From positions 1 through 33,395 of the forward strand of contig JAEETC010000021.1 in NCBI GenBank assembly GCA_016286585.1: a DNA stretch of 33,395 nucleotides, in the 5' to 3' direction. Position 1 is the stretch's first letter. Every line of letters begins with the position of its first letter. Origin of the DNA: Prevotella sp. Its GTDB lineage: Bacteria; Bacteroidota; Bacteroidia; Bacteroidales; Bacteroidaceae. Position numbers and translations under genes: made by a program. The notes under the pieces are model-generated. The model saw only the letters and a list, made by a program, of their open reading frames with translations, searched no databases and was not told the DNA's origin. Positions 8,210 to 16,308 of this stretch are shown piece by piece.

Positions 8210-9775
8210 ATGAAATTCAATATAAAGAAAAACGGAATTTACAGCTTTGCCTTTGCTACCGCCGTGTCGCTGACAGCATGTGTGGGCGATCTGGATGTGA
8301 CGCCCATCGATCCCAACCTCGACACTCCGGAGAATGTGCTCACAGGCACAGAGGCATACAACCAAATGCTGGCAAAGTGTTACTCGGGCCTCGCAGTAAG
8401 CTCACCTGACGGTGATAGCGGTGATCCCGATATCAAGGGTATCGACGGTGGTTTTGGCCAGTATCTGCGCGCCCTGTTCAACCTGCAGGAGCTGCCTACT
8501 GATGAGGCCGTCATCGGTTGGAATGACCAGACATTGAAAGACCTGCATGGACTGCAGTGGACATCTTCTGACGTATTCGTCAGCGCTTGTTACAGCCGTG
8601 TGTTCTATCAGATTTCTGTCTGCAATGAGGTGATCCGTCAGATTGACGCCGCAGGTAGCAACGACGCCGTCATGCAGCAGTACCGTGCTGAGGCTCGTGC
8701 CATCCGTGGTCTGAGCTATCTCCACGCCATCGATATGTTCGGTAATGTGCCTTTCACTGACGAGAACTCCACAGTGGGTGGTGATAATCCCCAGCAGATG
8801 AGCCGCTCTGACCTCTTCAACTGGATGGTGAAGGATATGGAGGAGGCAGCAGAGATCCTGCCCGCCAACCCCGAAAAATATCGTGCCGGCAAGGGTCTGT
8901 GCTATATGATTCTGGCTAAGCTCTATCTGAACGCAGCAGTCTATACTGGCACTGCCAATTATGCCAAGTGTGCAGAGTATTGTAAGAAGATCATCGATCT
9001 GGGCTACAAGCTGGAGTCGGCTAACGACTACTGGAAGCTCTTCTGTGCTGACAACGACCAGATGCTGGGCGTAGGTCACGAGATTATCTTCAGCGTCTAC
9101 CAGGATCATACTAATACTCAGGCTTACGGTGGTACTACCTATATTATCAATGCTCAGGTGGGTGGTAACATGGCTTATGCCGACTACGGTTTGGGCGGCA
9201 ATGGTTGGGGTGGTCTTCGTGTGACACCGCAGTTTGTCGACAAGTTCGAAAACGGTGACCAGCGTGCCACATTCTTCACCAACGGCCAGAGTAAGGAGAT
9301 CATAGATATCGGTGACTTCTTCAGCGGTTATGCCTTCACAAAGTTCACCAACCTGAAGGCCGATGGCAGCATATTGCCCGATGCTAACTCGTTCCCCGAT
9401 ACCGACTTCCCGGTATTCCGTCTTGGCGATGTCTATCTGATGTTGGCTGAGTGTCAGGTTGTAGGTGGCGTAAGTTGCGATGGTATCGCTAAGTTCAATG
9501 CCATTCGTACCCGTGCTGGTGTAAGCGAGATCGCAACCCCAACTGCTAGCGATATTATCAACGAGCGTGCCCGTGAGTTGGCTTGGGAGTGCCATCGTCG
9601 TTCTGACCTCGTTCGCTTCGGTCTCCTCACCACAGGCGATTACCTCTGGTCACATAAGGGCATGAACAGCAATGTAGGTACGCCTCACGCTGTGGACTCC
9701 AAGTACAACCTGTATCCTCTGGCATCGAGCGATGTGATTTCGAACACGAACCTCGTACAGAACCCTGGTTATTAA
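8210..9775 (+). CDS. susD: SusD-like surface glycan-binding lipoprotein
   Basis: 521 aa. A lipobox LTAC places the lipidated cysteine at residue 24. SusD hallmarks are present: AIRGLSYLHAIDMFGNVPF in the TPR region and, near the C-terminus, FRLGDVYLMLAE, FNAIRTRAGVS and ELAWECHRRSDLVRFG. It caps the SusC barrel at the cell surface and delivers glycan to it. An unusually canonical Shine-Dalgarno, AGGAGG at 8196-8201, precedes the ATG by 8 nt, which is uncommon in this phylum and suggests high translation. Next gene in the operon is SusE-like. Confidence 0.95.
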   Translation: MKFNIKKNGIYSFAFATAVSLTACVGDLDVTPIDPNLDTPENVLTGTEAYNQMLAKCYSGLAVSSPDGDSGDPDIKGIDGGFGQYLRALFNLQELPTDEAVIGWNDQTLKDLHGLQWTSSDVFVSACYSRVFYQISVCNEVIRQIDAAGSNDAVMQQYRAEARAIRGLSYLHAIDMFGNVPFTDENSTVGGDNPQQMSRSDLFNWMVKDMEEAAEILPANPEKYRAGKGLCYMILAKLYLNAAVYTGTANYAKCAEYCKKIIDLGYKLESANDYWKLFCADNDQMLGVGHEIIFSVYQDHTNTQAYGGTTYIINAQVGGNMAYADYGLGGNGWGGLRVTPQFVDKFENGDQRATFFTNGQSKEIIDIGDFFSGYAFTKFTNLKADGSILPDANSFPDTDFPVFRLGDVYLMLAECQVVGGVSCDGIAKFNAIRTRAGVSEIATPTASDIINERARELAWECHRRSDLVRFGLLTTGDYLWSHKGMNSNVGTPHAVDSKYNLYPLASSDVISNTNLVQNPGY

Positions 9776-9780
9776 TAATG

Positions 9781-9808
9781 GATAATTGATCATTGAAAAT
9801 TGAAGATT
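9781..9808. repeat. 4 x 7-bp array (GANNATT) directly before the SusE-like start codon
   Basis: Four heptamers, GATAATT, GATCATT, GAAAATT and GAAGATT, end at the base before ATG 9809. They fill most of the susD-susE spacer. The last two units plus one base (GAAAATTGAAGATTA, 9795-9809) recur exactly at 22886-22900. Confidence 0.85.
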
Positions 9809-10720
9809 ATGAAGACAATATATTTTAAGAGTAGTGTGTTGTTTGCCGCTATCGCCATGCTGTTCACAGCCTGCGACTCCGACCGCGACGACAACCCCAC
9901 CCTCGGCCCGAACCACACAGCATCAGAATTTGTGGTGAATACATCGGCTGTGGCAGACCAGTATATCCAGCTGTCGCCGGATAATACGGTCAACCTCACC
10001 TGGACCCAGCCTAACTATGGTGTGAATACCGTAGTGAACTATAAGGTACAGGTAGGCCTGAAAGAAAATGGTAATGAAAAATGGGGTGAATATCTAGAGA
10101 CAGGTTTTACCTCCTGCAATGTCAACATCAGTGGCGAGGAGATTGCCAAGGTCCTCTGTAAGCTCGACGGTTTCAAGACTGAAGACGACTATGTCGATCA
10201 GGGTTTCCGTGAAGTGATCATGCGTGTGGCAGCCAACATCCAGACCACCAGCTCCAAGTTGATTGAAGGAACAGAAATCCTTTCCAATGTGGTCTCCTTT
10301 AAACACATGGCAGCTTACTGCAACATCCCGACTAAGGCAACGCTTTGGGTGATCGGTTCTTGCAGTGGGTGGCCTGAGCCTTCACCTGGAAACAAGCAGA
10401 AGCTCGTCGAAGGTGGCTGGTTCATTACTGAGACAGAGATCGGTAACAAGATCTTCAATGGTGTCGTTGAGATGCCTGAGGGCGACCTGACTTTCCGCTT
10501 CTATTCAAAGCTTACAGGTTGGGGTAGCGATGATAATCCAGAAGGCTCTATCGGTTGGCAGGCCAAGGATGAATCTGCTAACTATGAATTCTCTGGTGGC
10601 GTATTCTCCGGCTCATGTATGCCTGGTAAGGGCTCTTGGTCATTCCCTGGCTTCACAGGCGGTAAGATGAACATCACTGTCGATTTGAACAAGAACACCG
10701 TTAAGTTCGAACTTCAATAG
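9809..10720 (+). CDS. SusE-like outer-membrane starch-binding lipoprotein
   Basis: 303 aa from ATG 9809; a TTG three codons earlier lies inside the heptamer repeat and is rejected as start. Lipobox LFTAC gives a lipidated Cys22. The N-terminal half (about 35-170) is a SusE-type Ig-like domain (DNTVNLTWTQPNYG... VNYKVQVGL). The C-terminal half (about 175-303) begins TLWVIGSCSGW and resembles the starch-binding modules of SusE/SusF. It is shorter than B. thetaiotaomicron SusE as I recall that protein, apparently with one binding module. It helps hold starch at the surface. It sits 33 bp after susD and 32 bp before the SusF-like gene. Confidence 0.85.
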   Translation: MKTIYFKSSVLFAAIAMLFTACDSDRDDNPTLGPNHTASEFVVNTSAVADQYIQLSPDNTVNLTWTQPNYGVNTVVNYKVQVGLKENGNEKWGEYLETGFTSCNVNISGEEIAKVLCKLDGFKTEDDYVDQGFREVIMRVAANIQTTSSKLIEGTEILSNVVSFKHMAAYCNIPTKATLWVIGSCSGWPEPSPGNKQKLVEGGWFITETEIGNKIFNGVVEMPEGDLTFRFYSKLTGWGSDDNPEGSIGWQAKDESANYEFSGGVFSGSCMPGKGSWSFPGFTGGKMNITVDLNKNTVKFELQ

Positions 10721-10752
10721 TTTCGTCAGTATTATTAAGATCGTATAATCAA

Positions 10753-12633
10753 ATGAATAAGAAGATGAAAAAATTAGGTATATATACAATGGCTCTTCTC
10801 AGCATGGGACTCGTGGCCTGTAACCAGGACTTCGATACGGAGTTCGTGCCGCAGACCAATCTCCCGGAGAGCCTGCTTCAGTTGAGCGATGTCAGCGTTG
10901 CCAACAGCACACCTGGTACCATCAACCTCGCTGATTACATTAATGAAGAGACCGGTATCGCCAAAGCTATTCCTATTGGTACCGTCACTGTGAAGGAAGG
11001 CGCTATGCCTGCCAATACCATCCTGAAGGCTGAAGTGGAGTTCTCCAAGGATGCCGACTTTGCCAATTCGATCGTTCTCGATGCCAACAGTCTCGAAGGC
11101 ACCAATGAAATCAGTGTTAGTCCGACTCTCTTGCAGGAAGCCTATTTCAATGAAATTACGCGCAATCCTGCTACAACAGATGTTTACGTTCAAACAGTTC
11201 TCTATACCGTGACAGGTGGAACGTCAGAGGCCATCGTCGGTAAGCCCGGTGAGAACTACTTTGCTCAGAGCGCAGTGAAGTTCACACCGCTGAACAAGGT
11301 ACAGATTTCGCCTGCATATTATGTCATCGGTGCTGCCGGTGGCTGGAGTGCCGACGGAGCCCGCACACAGAAGTTCCAGCACAGCGATGCTGATGTCTAC
11401 GAGGATCCTATCTTCACCATCATCGTCGATGCTGGTGGCGATGACTGCTGGTTTGCTATCGGCGACGATACTGCCATCGATGCAGTGGCTGCCGGCGACT
11501 GGACTCAACTCTTCGGTACAAAGGGTGCCAGCGAGGATCTCACGGGAACCATGGACCGCCGTTACAATCTGGGTGGCGACCACTCCTTCCACGTGACGGG
11601 TGCCAAGAAGATCCGCATCACACTCGATATGTTGGAGTATAGCTACAAGATTGAGCCTGTCAACATCTCAGATGCATATTATCTGATTGGTGGACCTGGT
11701 GAGTGGAATGCAGAGTCGGCAATGACCATGAAGTTCTCGCACAGCGCAAAGGATGTGTTTGAAGATCCTGTATTCACCTATACCTTCGAAGGTAATGGTG
11801 GTGACATGTGGTTCGCATTCGGCGACAAGGATGCCATTGATGCTGTTGCTGGTGGCACATGGAACAAGCTATTCGGAACCAAGGGCGAGAGCACAGACCT
11901 GAGCGGTTCGTTCGACCGTCGCTACAACCTCGATGGTGACCACTCGTTCTGCGTTGACGGTAAGGCTAAGTTCTATCGCTTCCAGATCAACCTGGCTGAC
12001 ATGACTTACACCATCACACCGTTGAACTTCCAGGAGTACATCTACGAGGCAGGTGTGAACAACGACTGGGGTGCTGTTGCACAGCCGCTGTATTGCCCAG
12101 ACGGAAATGGTACTTACACAGGATTCTTCTATGCTCAGGATGCCGACTGGTCAGGTGGTAAGGGTGCCTTCAAGTTTACTGGTGCTTTCAACGACTGGAG
12201 TCAGGGTAACTATGGTACAGGCACCATCAATGCCGATGGCCTTTCTGGTACCTTGATCGACGACGGTGGTTCTGGTAATGTCTTGGCAGATCCCGGCTTC
12301 TATCAGGCAGAGGTGAACCTTGCCAACATGACTTACAAGCTGACCCCGATTACCACGATTGGTATCGTAGGTCCTGCTCAGGCAGGTGGTTGGGGTGATG
12401 ACACCGACATGACTTATAACAAGGAGACCCGTGCTTGGGAAGCCACACTCGAATTGGCTGCCGATGAGTTGAAGTTCCGTGCTAACGACGGTTGGGACAT
12501 CAACTGGGGTGGTTCAGTAGACAATCTGACTGCAGGTGGTGCTAACCTGAAGATTGCTGAGGCTGGTACATACTTCGTTCAGCTCTTCGCTACCTGTGAG
12601 ACAAAGTCTTACTGCAAGATTACAAAGAAGTAA
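10753..12633 (+). CDS. SusF-like multi-module starch-binding surface lipoprotein
   Basis: 626 aa. Lipobox LVAC gives Cys23. A SusE/SusF N-terminal domain (about 25-185) is followed by two tandem modules that are near copies, about residues 188-307 and 308-425, sharing AYY(V/L)IG, AIDAVA.G.W..LFGTKG, DRRYNL.GDHSF.V and a closing TYTI/SYKI strand. A third module (about 425-540, EAGVNNDWGAVAQPLY) and a fourth (about 541-626, TIGIVGPAQAGGWG) follow. Such modules bind alpha-glucan at the surface without hydrolysing it. This is the last gene before the intercistronic hairpin. Confidence 0.88.
   Translation: MNKKMKKLGIYTMALLSMGLVACNQDFDTEFVPQTNLPESLLQLSDVSVANSTPGTINLADYINEETGIAKAIPIGTVTVKEGAMPANTILKAEVEFSKDADFANSIVLDANSLEGTNEISVSPTLLQEAYFNEITRNPATTDVYVQTVLYTVTGGTSEAIVGKPGENYFAQSAVKFTPLNKVQISPAYYVIGAAGGWSADGARTQKFQHSDADVYEDPIFTIIVDAGGDDCWFAIGDDTAIDAVAAGDWTQLFGTKGASEDLTGTMDRRYNLGGDHSFHVTGAKKIRITLDMLEYSYKIEPVNISDAYYLIGGPGEWNAESAMTMKFSHSAKDVFEDPVFTYTFEGNGGDMWFAFGDKDAIDAVAGGTWNKLFGTKGESTDLSGSFDRRYNLDGDHSFCVDGKAKFYRFQINLADMTYTITPLNFQEYIYEAGVNNDWGAVAQPLYCPDGNGTYTGFFYAQDADWSGGKGAFKFTGAFNDWSQGNYGTGTINADGLSGTLIDDGGSGNVLADPGFYQAEVNLANMTYKLTPITTIGIVGPAQAGGWGDDTDMTYNKETRAWEATLELAADELKFRANDGWDINWGGSVDNLTAGGANLKIAEAGTYFVQLFATCETKSYCKITKK
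11314..12030. repeat. Intragenic tandem duplication in the SusF-like gene
   Basis: Two consecutive units of about 360 bp begin at GCATATTAT, at 11314 and 11674. They encode homologous starch-binding modules with collinear motifs and no gap between them. Confidence 0.75.
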
Positions 12634-12651
12634 TTGATAACCAATATTCAT

Positions 12652-12685
12652 TCAGGCGAGCCGCTTATCGCAACGGCTCGCCTGA
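12652..12685 (+). terminator. Intercistronic hairpin between susF-like gene and GH13 lipoprotein
   Basis: A perfect 12-bp stem, TCAGGCGAGCCG (12652-12663) with CGGCTCGCCTGA (12674-12685), has a 10-nt loop and is followed by TTATTTC. It lies 19 bp after the susF stop and 29 bp before the next start. The weak T-tract suggests partial termination or an mRNA-stabilising element rather than full stop. Confidence 0.75.
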
Positions 12686-12714
12686 TTATTTCAAAGCATA
12701 AAACCAACACCAAC

Positions 12715-14010
12715 ATGATGATGAAGAAATTACTATTATCTGTCAGTATTGTGGCCGCCGTTGTGGCCTGCAGACCGACACAGGAGACCCAATCCACGGC
12801 ATTTGAAATGCCGGCAGTCAACGATATTGCCATGTATCAGGTGAACCCCCGAGTGTTTGCGCCTGAGAACTCGCTGAATACTGTGGCTGAGCGCATCGAC
12901 TCAATTCGTGACCTGGGTGTCAATGTGATGTGGGTGATGCCCATCTATCCCATCGGTATTGAGAAGGGTAAGAACTCCCCGTACTGCATCAGCGACTATA
13001 AGGCCATTGCGCCTGAATTCGGTACGATCGACGATTTCAAGCGTCTTACCGAAGTGTGCCATGAGCACGGTATGGGTATGATTCTCGACTGGGTGGCTAA
13101 CCATACGGCTTGGGATCATCCCTGGGTCAAGGAGCACCCCGACTGGTACACCCATGACGAAGTGGCTGACACGATCATCCACCCGCGTCCATGGGACTGG
13201 TATGATGTGGCCGACCTGAACTATGACAATAAGGATATGCGCGAGGCGATGATCGACGCCATGAAGTTCTGGATTGTCGACGTCGGCATCGACGGTTTCC
13301 GCTGTGATGTGGCCGACGGTGTACCTGCCGACTTCTGGAAGGATGCCATCGACCAGCTCCGTGCTGCTGCAGGCGACCGAAAGATCGTGATGCTGGCAGA
13401 AGGTAAAAATGTGGATAACTTCACCGTTGGCGGCTTCGACATGAACTATGGCTGGGATTATAAGGACGAGCTCGTGAAGGTGTGGAAGGGTGCTCCTGCA
13501 TCCGACCTGATTAAGGCCGACAGTGCTGAATACGCTCAGCTGCCTGCAGGAAGGGTGAAGCTGCGTTTCACCACCAATCATGACCACTCTACCGAGGCCA
13601 CGCCGTGCGTGGAGTTCACCAACGACCGCGGTGCGATGGCAGCTTACGTGGCCAGTATCTTCCCCCATGGCGGCGCTCTCATCTACGGCTCACAGGAGGT
13701 GGGTTATCCTGAGCCGATCAATTTCTTCAAGTATGTGCCCGTGGACTGGAGTGCCAAGCCAGAGATCTACAAGGAATATCAGATGCTGATAGGTCTTTAC
13801 AACGAGCATCCCGCCCTTCGTAAAGGCAAAATGACGGCTTGGCCTGACAATGATGTTCTCGTCTTCGAGAAAGCCGACGATGCCGAACGCTATCTGATTC
13901 TGGTGAATGTCCGCAACGAGCAGAAGACGGTGAAGATTCCTGAAGAATGGAAGAAACTTGGCGAAGCACTTACCCTCGAACCATTTGAGTATTGTATAGA
14001 GAAGTACTAA
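12715..14010 (+). CDS. GH13 alpha-amylase-family lipoprotein (SusG-like role)
   Basis: 431 aa from the first of three consecutive ATGs at 12715; the open frame upstream to 12634 passes through the hairpin and is not used. Lipobox VVAC gives Cys19, placing the enzyme on a membrane, probably the cell surface. GH13 catalytic residues are visible: nucleophile Asp198 (GFRCDVADG), acid/base Glu229 (VMLAEGKN) and Asp290 (TTNHDHSTE). It hydrolyses alpha-1,4-glucan to oligosaccharides for SusC/SusD. It is much shorter than SusG because no inserted CBM is evident. The next amylase starts 15 bp downstream. Confidence 0.92.
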   Translation: MMMKKLLLSVSIVAAVVACRPTQETQSTAFEMPAVNDIAMYQVNPRVFAPENSLNTVAERIDSIRDLGVNVMWVMPIYPIGIEKGKNSPYCISDYKAIAPEFGTIDDFKRLTEVCHEHGMGMILDWVANHTAWDHPWVKEHPDWYTHDEVADTIIHPRPWDWYDVADLNYDNKDMREAMIDAMKFWIVDVGIDGFRCDVADGVPADFWKDAIDQLRAAAGDRKIVMLAEGKNVDNFTVGGFDMNYGWDYKDELVKVWKGAPASDLIKADSAEYAQLPAGRVKLRFTTNHDHSTEATPCVEFTNDRGAMAAYVASIFPHGGALIYGSQEVGYPEPINFFKYVPVDWSAKPEIYKEYQMLIGLYNEHPALRKGKMTAWPDNDVLVFEKADDAERYLILVNVRNEQKTVKIPEEWKKLGEALTLEPFEYCIEKY

Positions 14011-14025
14011 AAACAACTTGAGATT

Positions 14026-16065
14026 ATGAGAAGACTTGGTTCTATATTGGTATGCTGCCTGATAGCCGTGGCTGCGATGGCTCAGGGCTGGCCCAAGGAC
14101 TATAAAGGTGTCATGCTGCAGGGGTTCTATTGGGATTCTTTCGACGATACCCAATGGTCGGCACTTGAGAAGCAGGCCAACGACCTGGCCGCCAGTTTCG
14201 ACCTCATCTGGGTTCCACAGAGTGGTAACTGCGGTGGCACGTCGATGGGATACGACGACTTGTATTGGTTTAATCATAACAGCAGTTTCGGCAACGAGAA
14301 GCAGCTGCGTTCGATGATCAAGACTTTCAAGGCACTTGGTCTCGGCACTATCGGCGATGTGGTCATCAACCACCGCAAGAACCTCAGTAACTGGGTGGAC
14401 TTCCCTAAGGAAACCTATAATGGCGTAACCTACGAGATGGTCTCTACTGACATCTGTTCTGACGATGACGGTGGCGACACTAAAAAGTGGGCAGACAGCA
14501 ACGGCTTCAGCCTGAGTGGCAATAAGGATACTGGCGAGGGCTGGGGAGGCATGCGCGACCTTGATCATAAGAGTGAGAACGTGCAGAAGATCGTCAAGGC
14601 CTATCTCCAGTTCCTGCTCAACGACCTCGGCTATACGGGTTTCCGCTACGATATGGTGAAGGGTTACAGTGCCTCGTACACGAAACTCTATAACGAATAC
14701 AGCAAACCGCAGTTCTCCGTTGGCGAGTGCTGGGACAGCTCTAACACGATCCGTAAGTGGATCGACGGCACAGAGAAGACCAGCGCTGCCTTCGACTTCC
14801 AGTTCCGCTATACCGTCCGCAATGCCTGTAACAATGGCAGCTGGCCAAAGTTGAACCAGCAGAACGAGGGTAACTGGCCGCTCGTAAGCAGCAACTATGA
14901 GAGTGGAGCCTATCGCCAGTATGCTGTGACGTTCGTTGAGAACCACGATACGGAGAAACGCTCCAATGCCGCTCAGGATCCCATCAAGAAGGACACCCTC
15001 GCTGCCAACGCTTATCTGCTGGCTATGCCTGGTACACCGTGTGTGTTCCTGACACATTGGAAAGCATATAAGACAGAGATCAAGGCGATGATCGAGGCCC
15101 GTAAGCTGGCTGGCATCAGCAATACATCGGCCTATTCGAGATACAGCTCTCCGAATATCACGACTTATTATGCCGTTACCACCGACGACAAGCTGCTCTG
15201 CGTGGTGGGCGATGAGTCCAAACTGGCACCTGAGGCTGACAAGTGGACGAAGATCCTCTCTGGCTATCACTATGCCTACTATCTGAGCAAGAGTCTTGAG
15301 ACCGCCTGGGCCGACAAGGGCAGCGGTGACTTCTATGATCCCTTCAATGTCGTGCTAACGGCGGTATCGGCTTCCGACGGCGCCCAGCTCGTCTATACCC
15401 TCGACGGCTCAGAACCAACGGCCTCCAACGGCACGAAAGCAGCCTCGGGCACTAGTCTCACAATCGATGCCACCGCCACAACCACGCTGAAGGTTGGACT
15501 GCTGGTTGGCAGTGCTGTCAGCGGTGTCATCACGCGTACCTTTACTTATAGGGAGCCGGAGAAGGAGCCCGAGGTCAAGATCCCCGACTTCTGCACCATT
15601 GGCGAGGGTGAGGTATGCGCCTTCTTTGAGGCCCCAGCCTCCTGGTCAAATACCATTCATTGCTGGGCATGGTCAGACTCGCCCTCCGAGAACTTCACTG
15701 GCGGCACATGGCCTGGCGTTGCTTGTCAGGAGTTGGGTACGGCCGAGAACGGCAACACCGTGTGGAAATGGACATGGGACGGTAAGAAGCAGAATAACTC
15801 TTCGGCCACCATGCCCGCCATGATCATCTTCAACAACAACACCTCGCCGCAGACCGCCGATCTGGTCTTCGAGCAGGGTGGTTACTACGTCAAGGACGGC
15901 CTCTTCGGCATCGTTAGCGCCACAGGTATCCAAAACGTCATGGTCAATGGTCAAAGCGTAATGGTCAATGACGCTTGGTACGACCTCCAGGGTCGCCGTC
16001 TCAGCGGCAAGCCTACCACGAAGGGCATCTATATCCATAACGGTAAGAAGCTCGTGATTAGATAA
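14026..16065 (+). CDS. Secreted GH13 alpha-amylase with accessory and starch-binding modules and short C-terminal tail
   Basis: 679 aa with signal peptide MRRLGSILVCCLIAVAAMAQ. The catalytic domain (about 21-430) has Asp209 (GFRYDMVKGY), Glu234 (SVGECWDSS) and Asp308 (FVENHDTEK). Residues about 442-507 resemble a chitobiase/hexosaminidase C-terminal-like beta domain (YTLDGSEPTASNG). Residues about 528-632 resemble a CBM26-type starch-binding module (AFFEAPASWSNTIHCWAW, GTWPG). The last 31 residues, WYDLQGRR...GIYIHNGKKLVIR, form a Prevotella-type tail that may be a short type IX secretion signal. The linker before the tail (MVNGQSVMVND) is encoded by a 7-bp repeat. It is not a lipoprotein, unlike its neighbour, so it may be released or re-anchored after sorting. 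Confidence 0.92.
   Translation: MRRLGSILVCCLIAVAAMAQGWPKDYKGVMLQGFYWDSFDDTQWSALEKQANDLAASFDLIWVPQSGNCGGTSMGYDDLYWFNHNSSFGNEKQLRSMIKTFKALGLGTIGDVVINHRKNLSNWVDFPKETYNGVTYEMVSTDICSDDDGGDTKKWADSNGFSLSGNKDTGEGWGGMRDLDHKSENVQKIVKAYLQFLLNDLGYTGFRYDMVKGYSASYTKLYNEYSKPQFSVGECWDSSNTIRKWIDGTEKTSAAFDFQFRYTVRNACNNGSWPKLNQQNEGNWPLVSSNYESGAYRQYAVTFVENHDTEKRSNAAQDPIKKDTLAANAYLLAMPGTPCVFLTHWKAYKTEIKAMIEARKLAGISNTSAYSRYSSPNITTYYAVTTDDKLLCVVGDESKLAPEADKWTKILSGYHYAYYLSKSLETAWADKGSGDFYDPFNVVLTAVSASDGAQLVYTLDGSEPTASNGTKAASGTSLTIDATATTTLKVGLLVGSAVSGVITRTFTYREPEKEPEVKIPDFCTIGEGEVCAFFEAPASWSNTIHCWAWSDSPSENFTGGTWPGVACQELGTAENGNTVWKWTWDGKKQNNSSATMPAMIIFNNNTSPQTADLVFEQGGYYVKDGLFGIVSATGIQNVMVNGQSVMVNDAWYDLQGRRLSGKPTTKGIYIHNGKKLVIR
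15940..15967. repeat. 4 x 7-bp array (ATGGTCA) in the linker before the amylase tail
   Basis: Units ATGGTCA, ATGGTCA, AAGCGTA and ATGGTCA, where the third is diverged but keeps phase. They lie in coding sequence just before the YDLQGRR tail. Change by one unit would shift the frame of the tail. Confidence 0.75.
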
Positions 16066-16068
16066 ACG

Positions 16069-16102
16069 AAAGAGAACCAGGCAATTGCTTGGTTCTCTTT
16101 TT
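16069..16102 (+). terminator. Rho-independent terminator closing the starch locus
   Basis: AAAGAGAACC (16069-16078) pairs with GGTTCTCTTT (16091-16100), with further pairing inward around GCAATTGC, and a T-run through 16102. It starts 3 bp after the amylase stop codon. Confidence 0.9.
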
Positions 16103-16150
16103 ACTCTTTATCTGCGACAGACACGTATCTATTTTATGTTAGCGTTTGCC

Positions 16151-16216
16151 TATAGGCGAACGGTTGTTTGGGTATAGGCAAACGGTTATTCGAGTATAGG
16201 CGAACGGTAGTTTACT
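16151..16216. repeat. Three tandem 22-bp direct repeats upstream of GH105
   Basis: Units at 16151-16172, 16173-16194 and 16195-16216 share the core TATAGGCRAACGGT followed by a variable 8 bp. The first core is half of an imperfect palindrome, CGTTTGCC-TATA-GGCGAACG (16143-16162). No spacers of CRISPR type and no ORF. The array sits 43 bp upstream of the GH105 -33 element, so it may be a multi-site regulator-binding region. Confidence 0.8.
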
Positions 16217-16258
16217 GCCGGTAAAGTCCCGGCAACCTATAACCTTTCTGCAAATTAC

Positions 16259-16289
16259 TTGCAAGTTTGACGGAATATTAGTACCTTTG
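16259..16289 (+). promoter_or_regulatory. Promoter of the GH105 gene
   Basis: TTG at 16259-16261 and TACCTTTG at 16282-16289, separated by 20 bp, match the Bacteroidetes -33/-7 architecture. Transcription would start near 16293, giving a very short leader. Confidence 0.78.
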
Positions 16290-16308
16290 CTGGCGATTAG
16301 ACGAACAA

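Noticed and set aside
8402..9595. 397-aa minus-strand open frame opposite susD
   Set aside because: Antisense shadow of a clear SusD-like gene; no start signals.
12634..12714. Extended N-terminus of the GH13 lipoprotein from ATG 12634
   Set aside because: It would translate through the intercistronic hairpin and bury the lipoprotein signal; the ATG cluster at 12715 gives a normal lipobox signal peptide.
13690..15270. 526-aa minus-strand open frame across the two GH13 genes
   Set aside because: Spans two genes and their junction on the opposite strand, with no recognisable domain; explained by codon bias.
16151..16216. CRISPR-like appearance of the 22-bp repeats
   Set aside because: Units are directly adjacent with no unique spacers, only three copies exist, and no cas gene is in the window.
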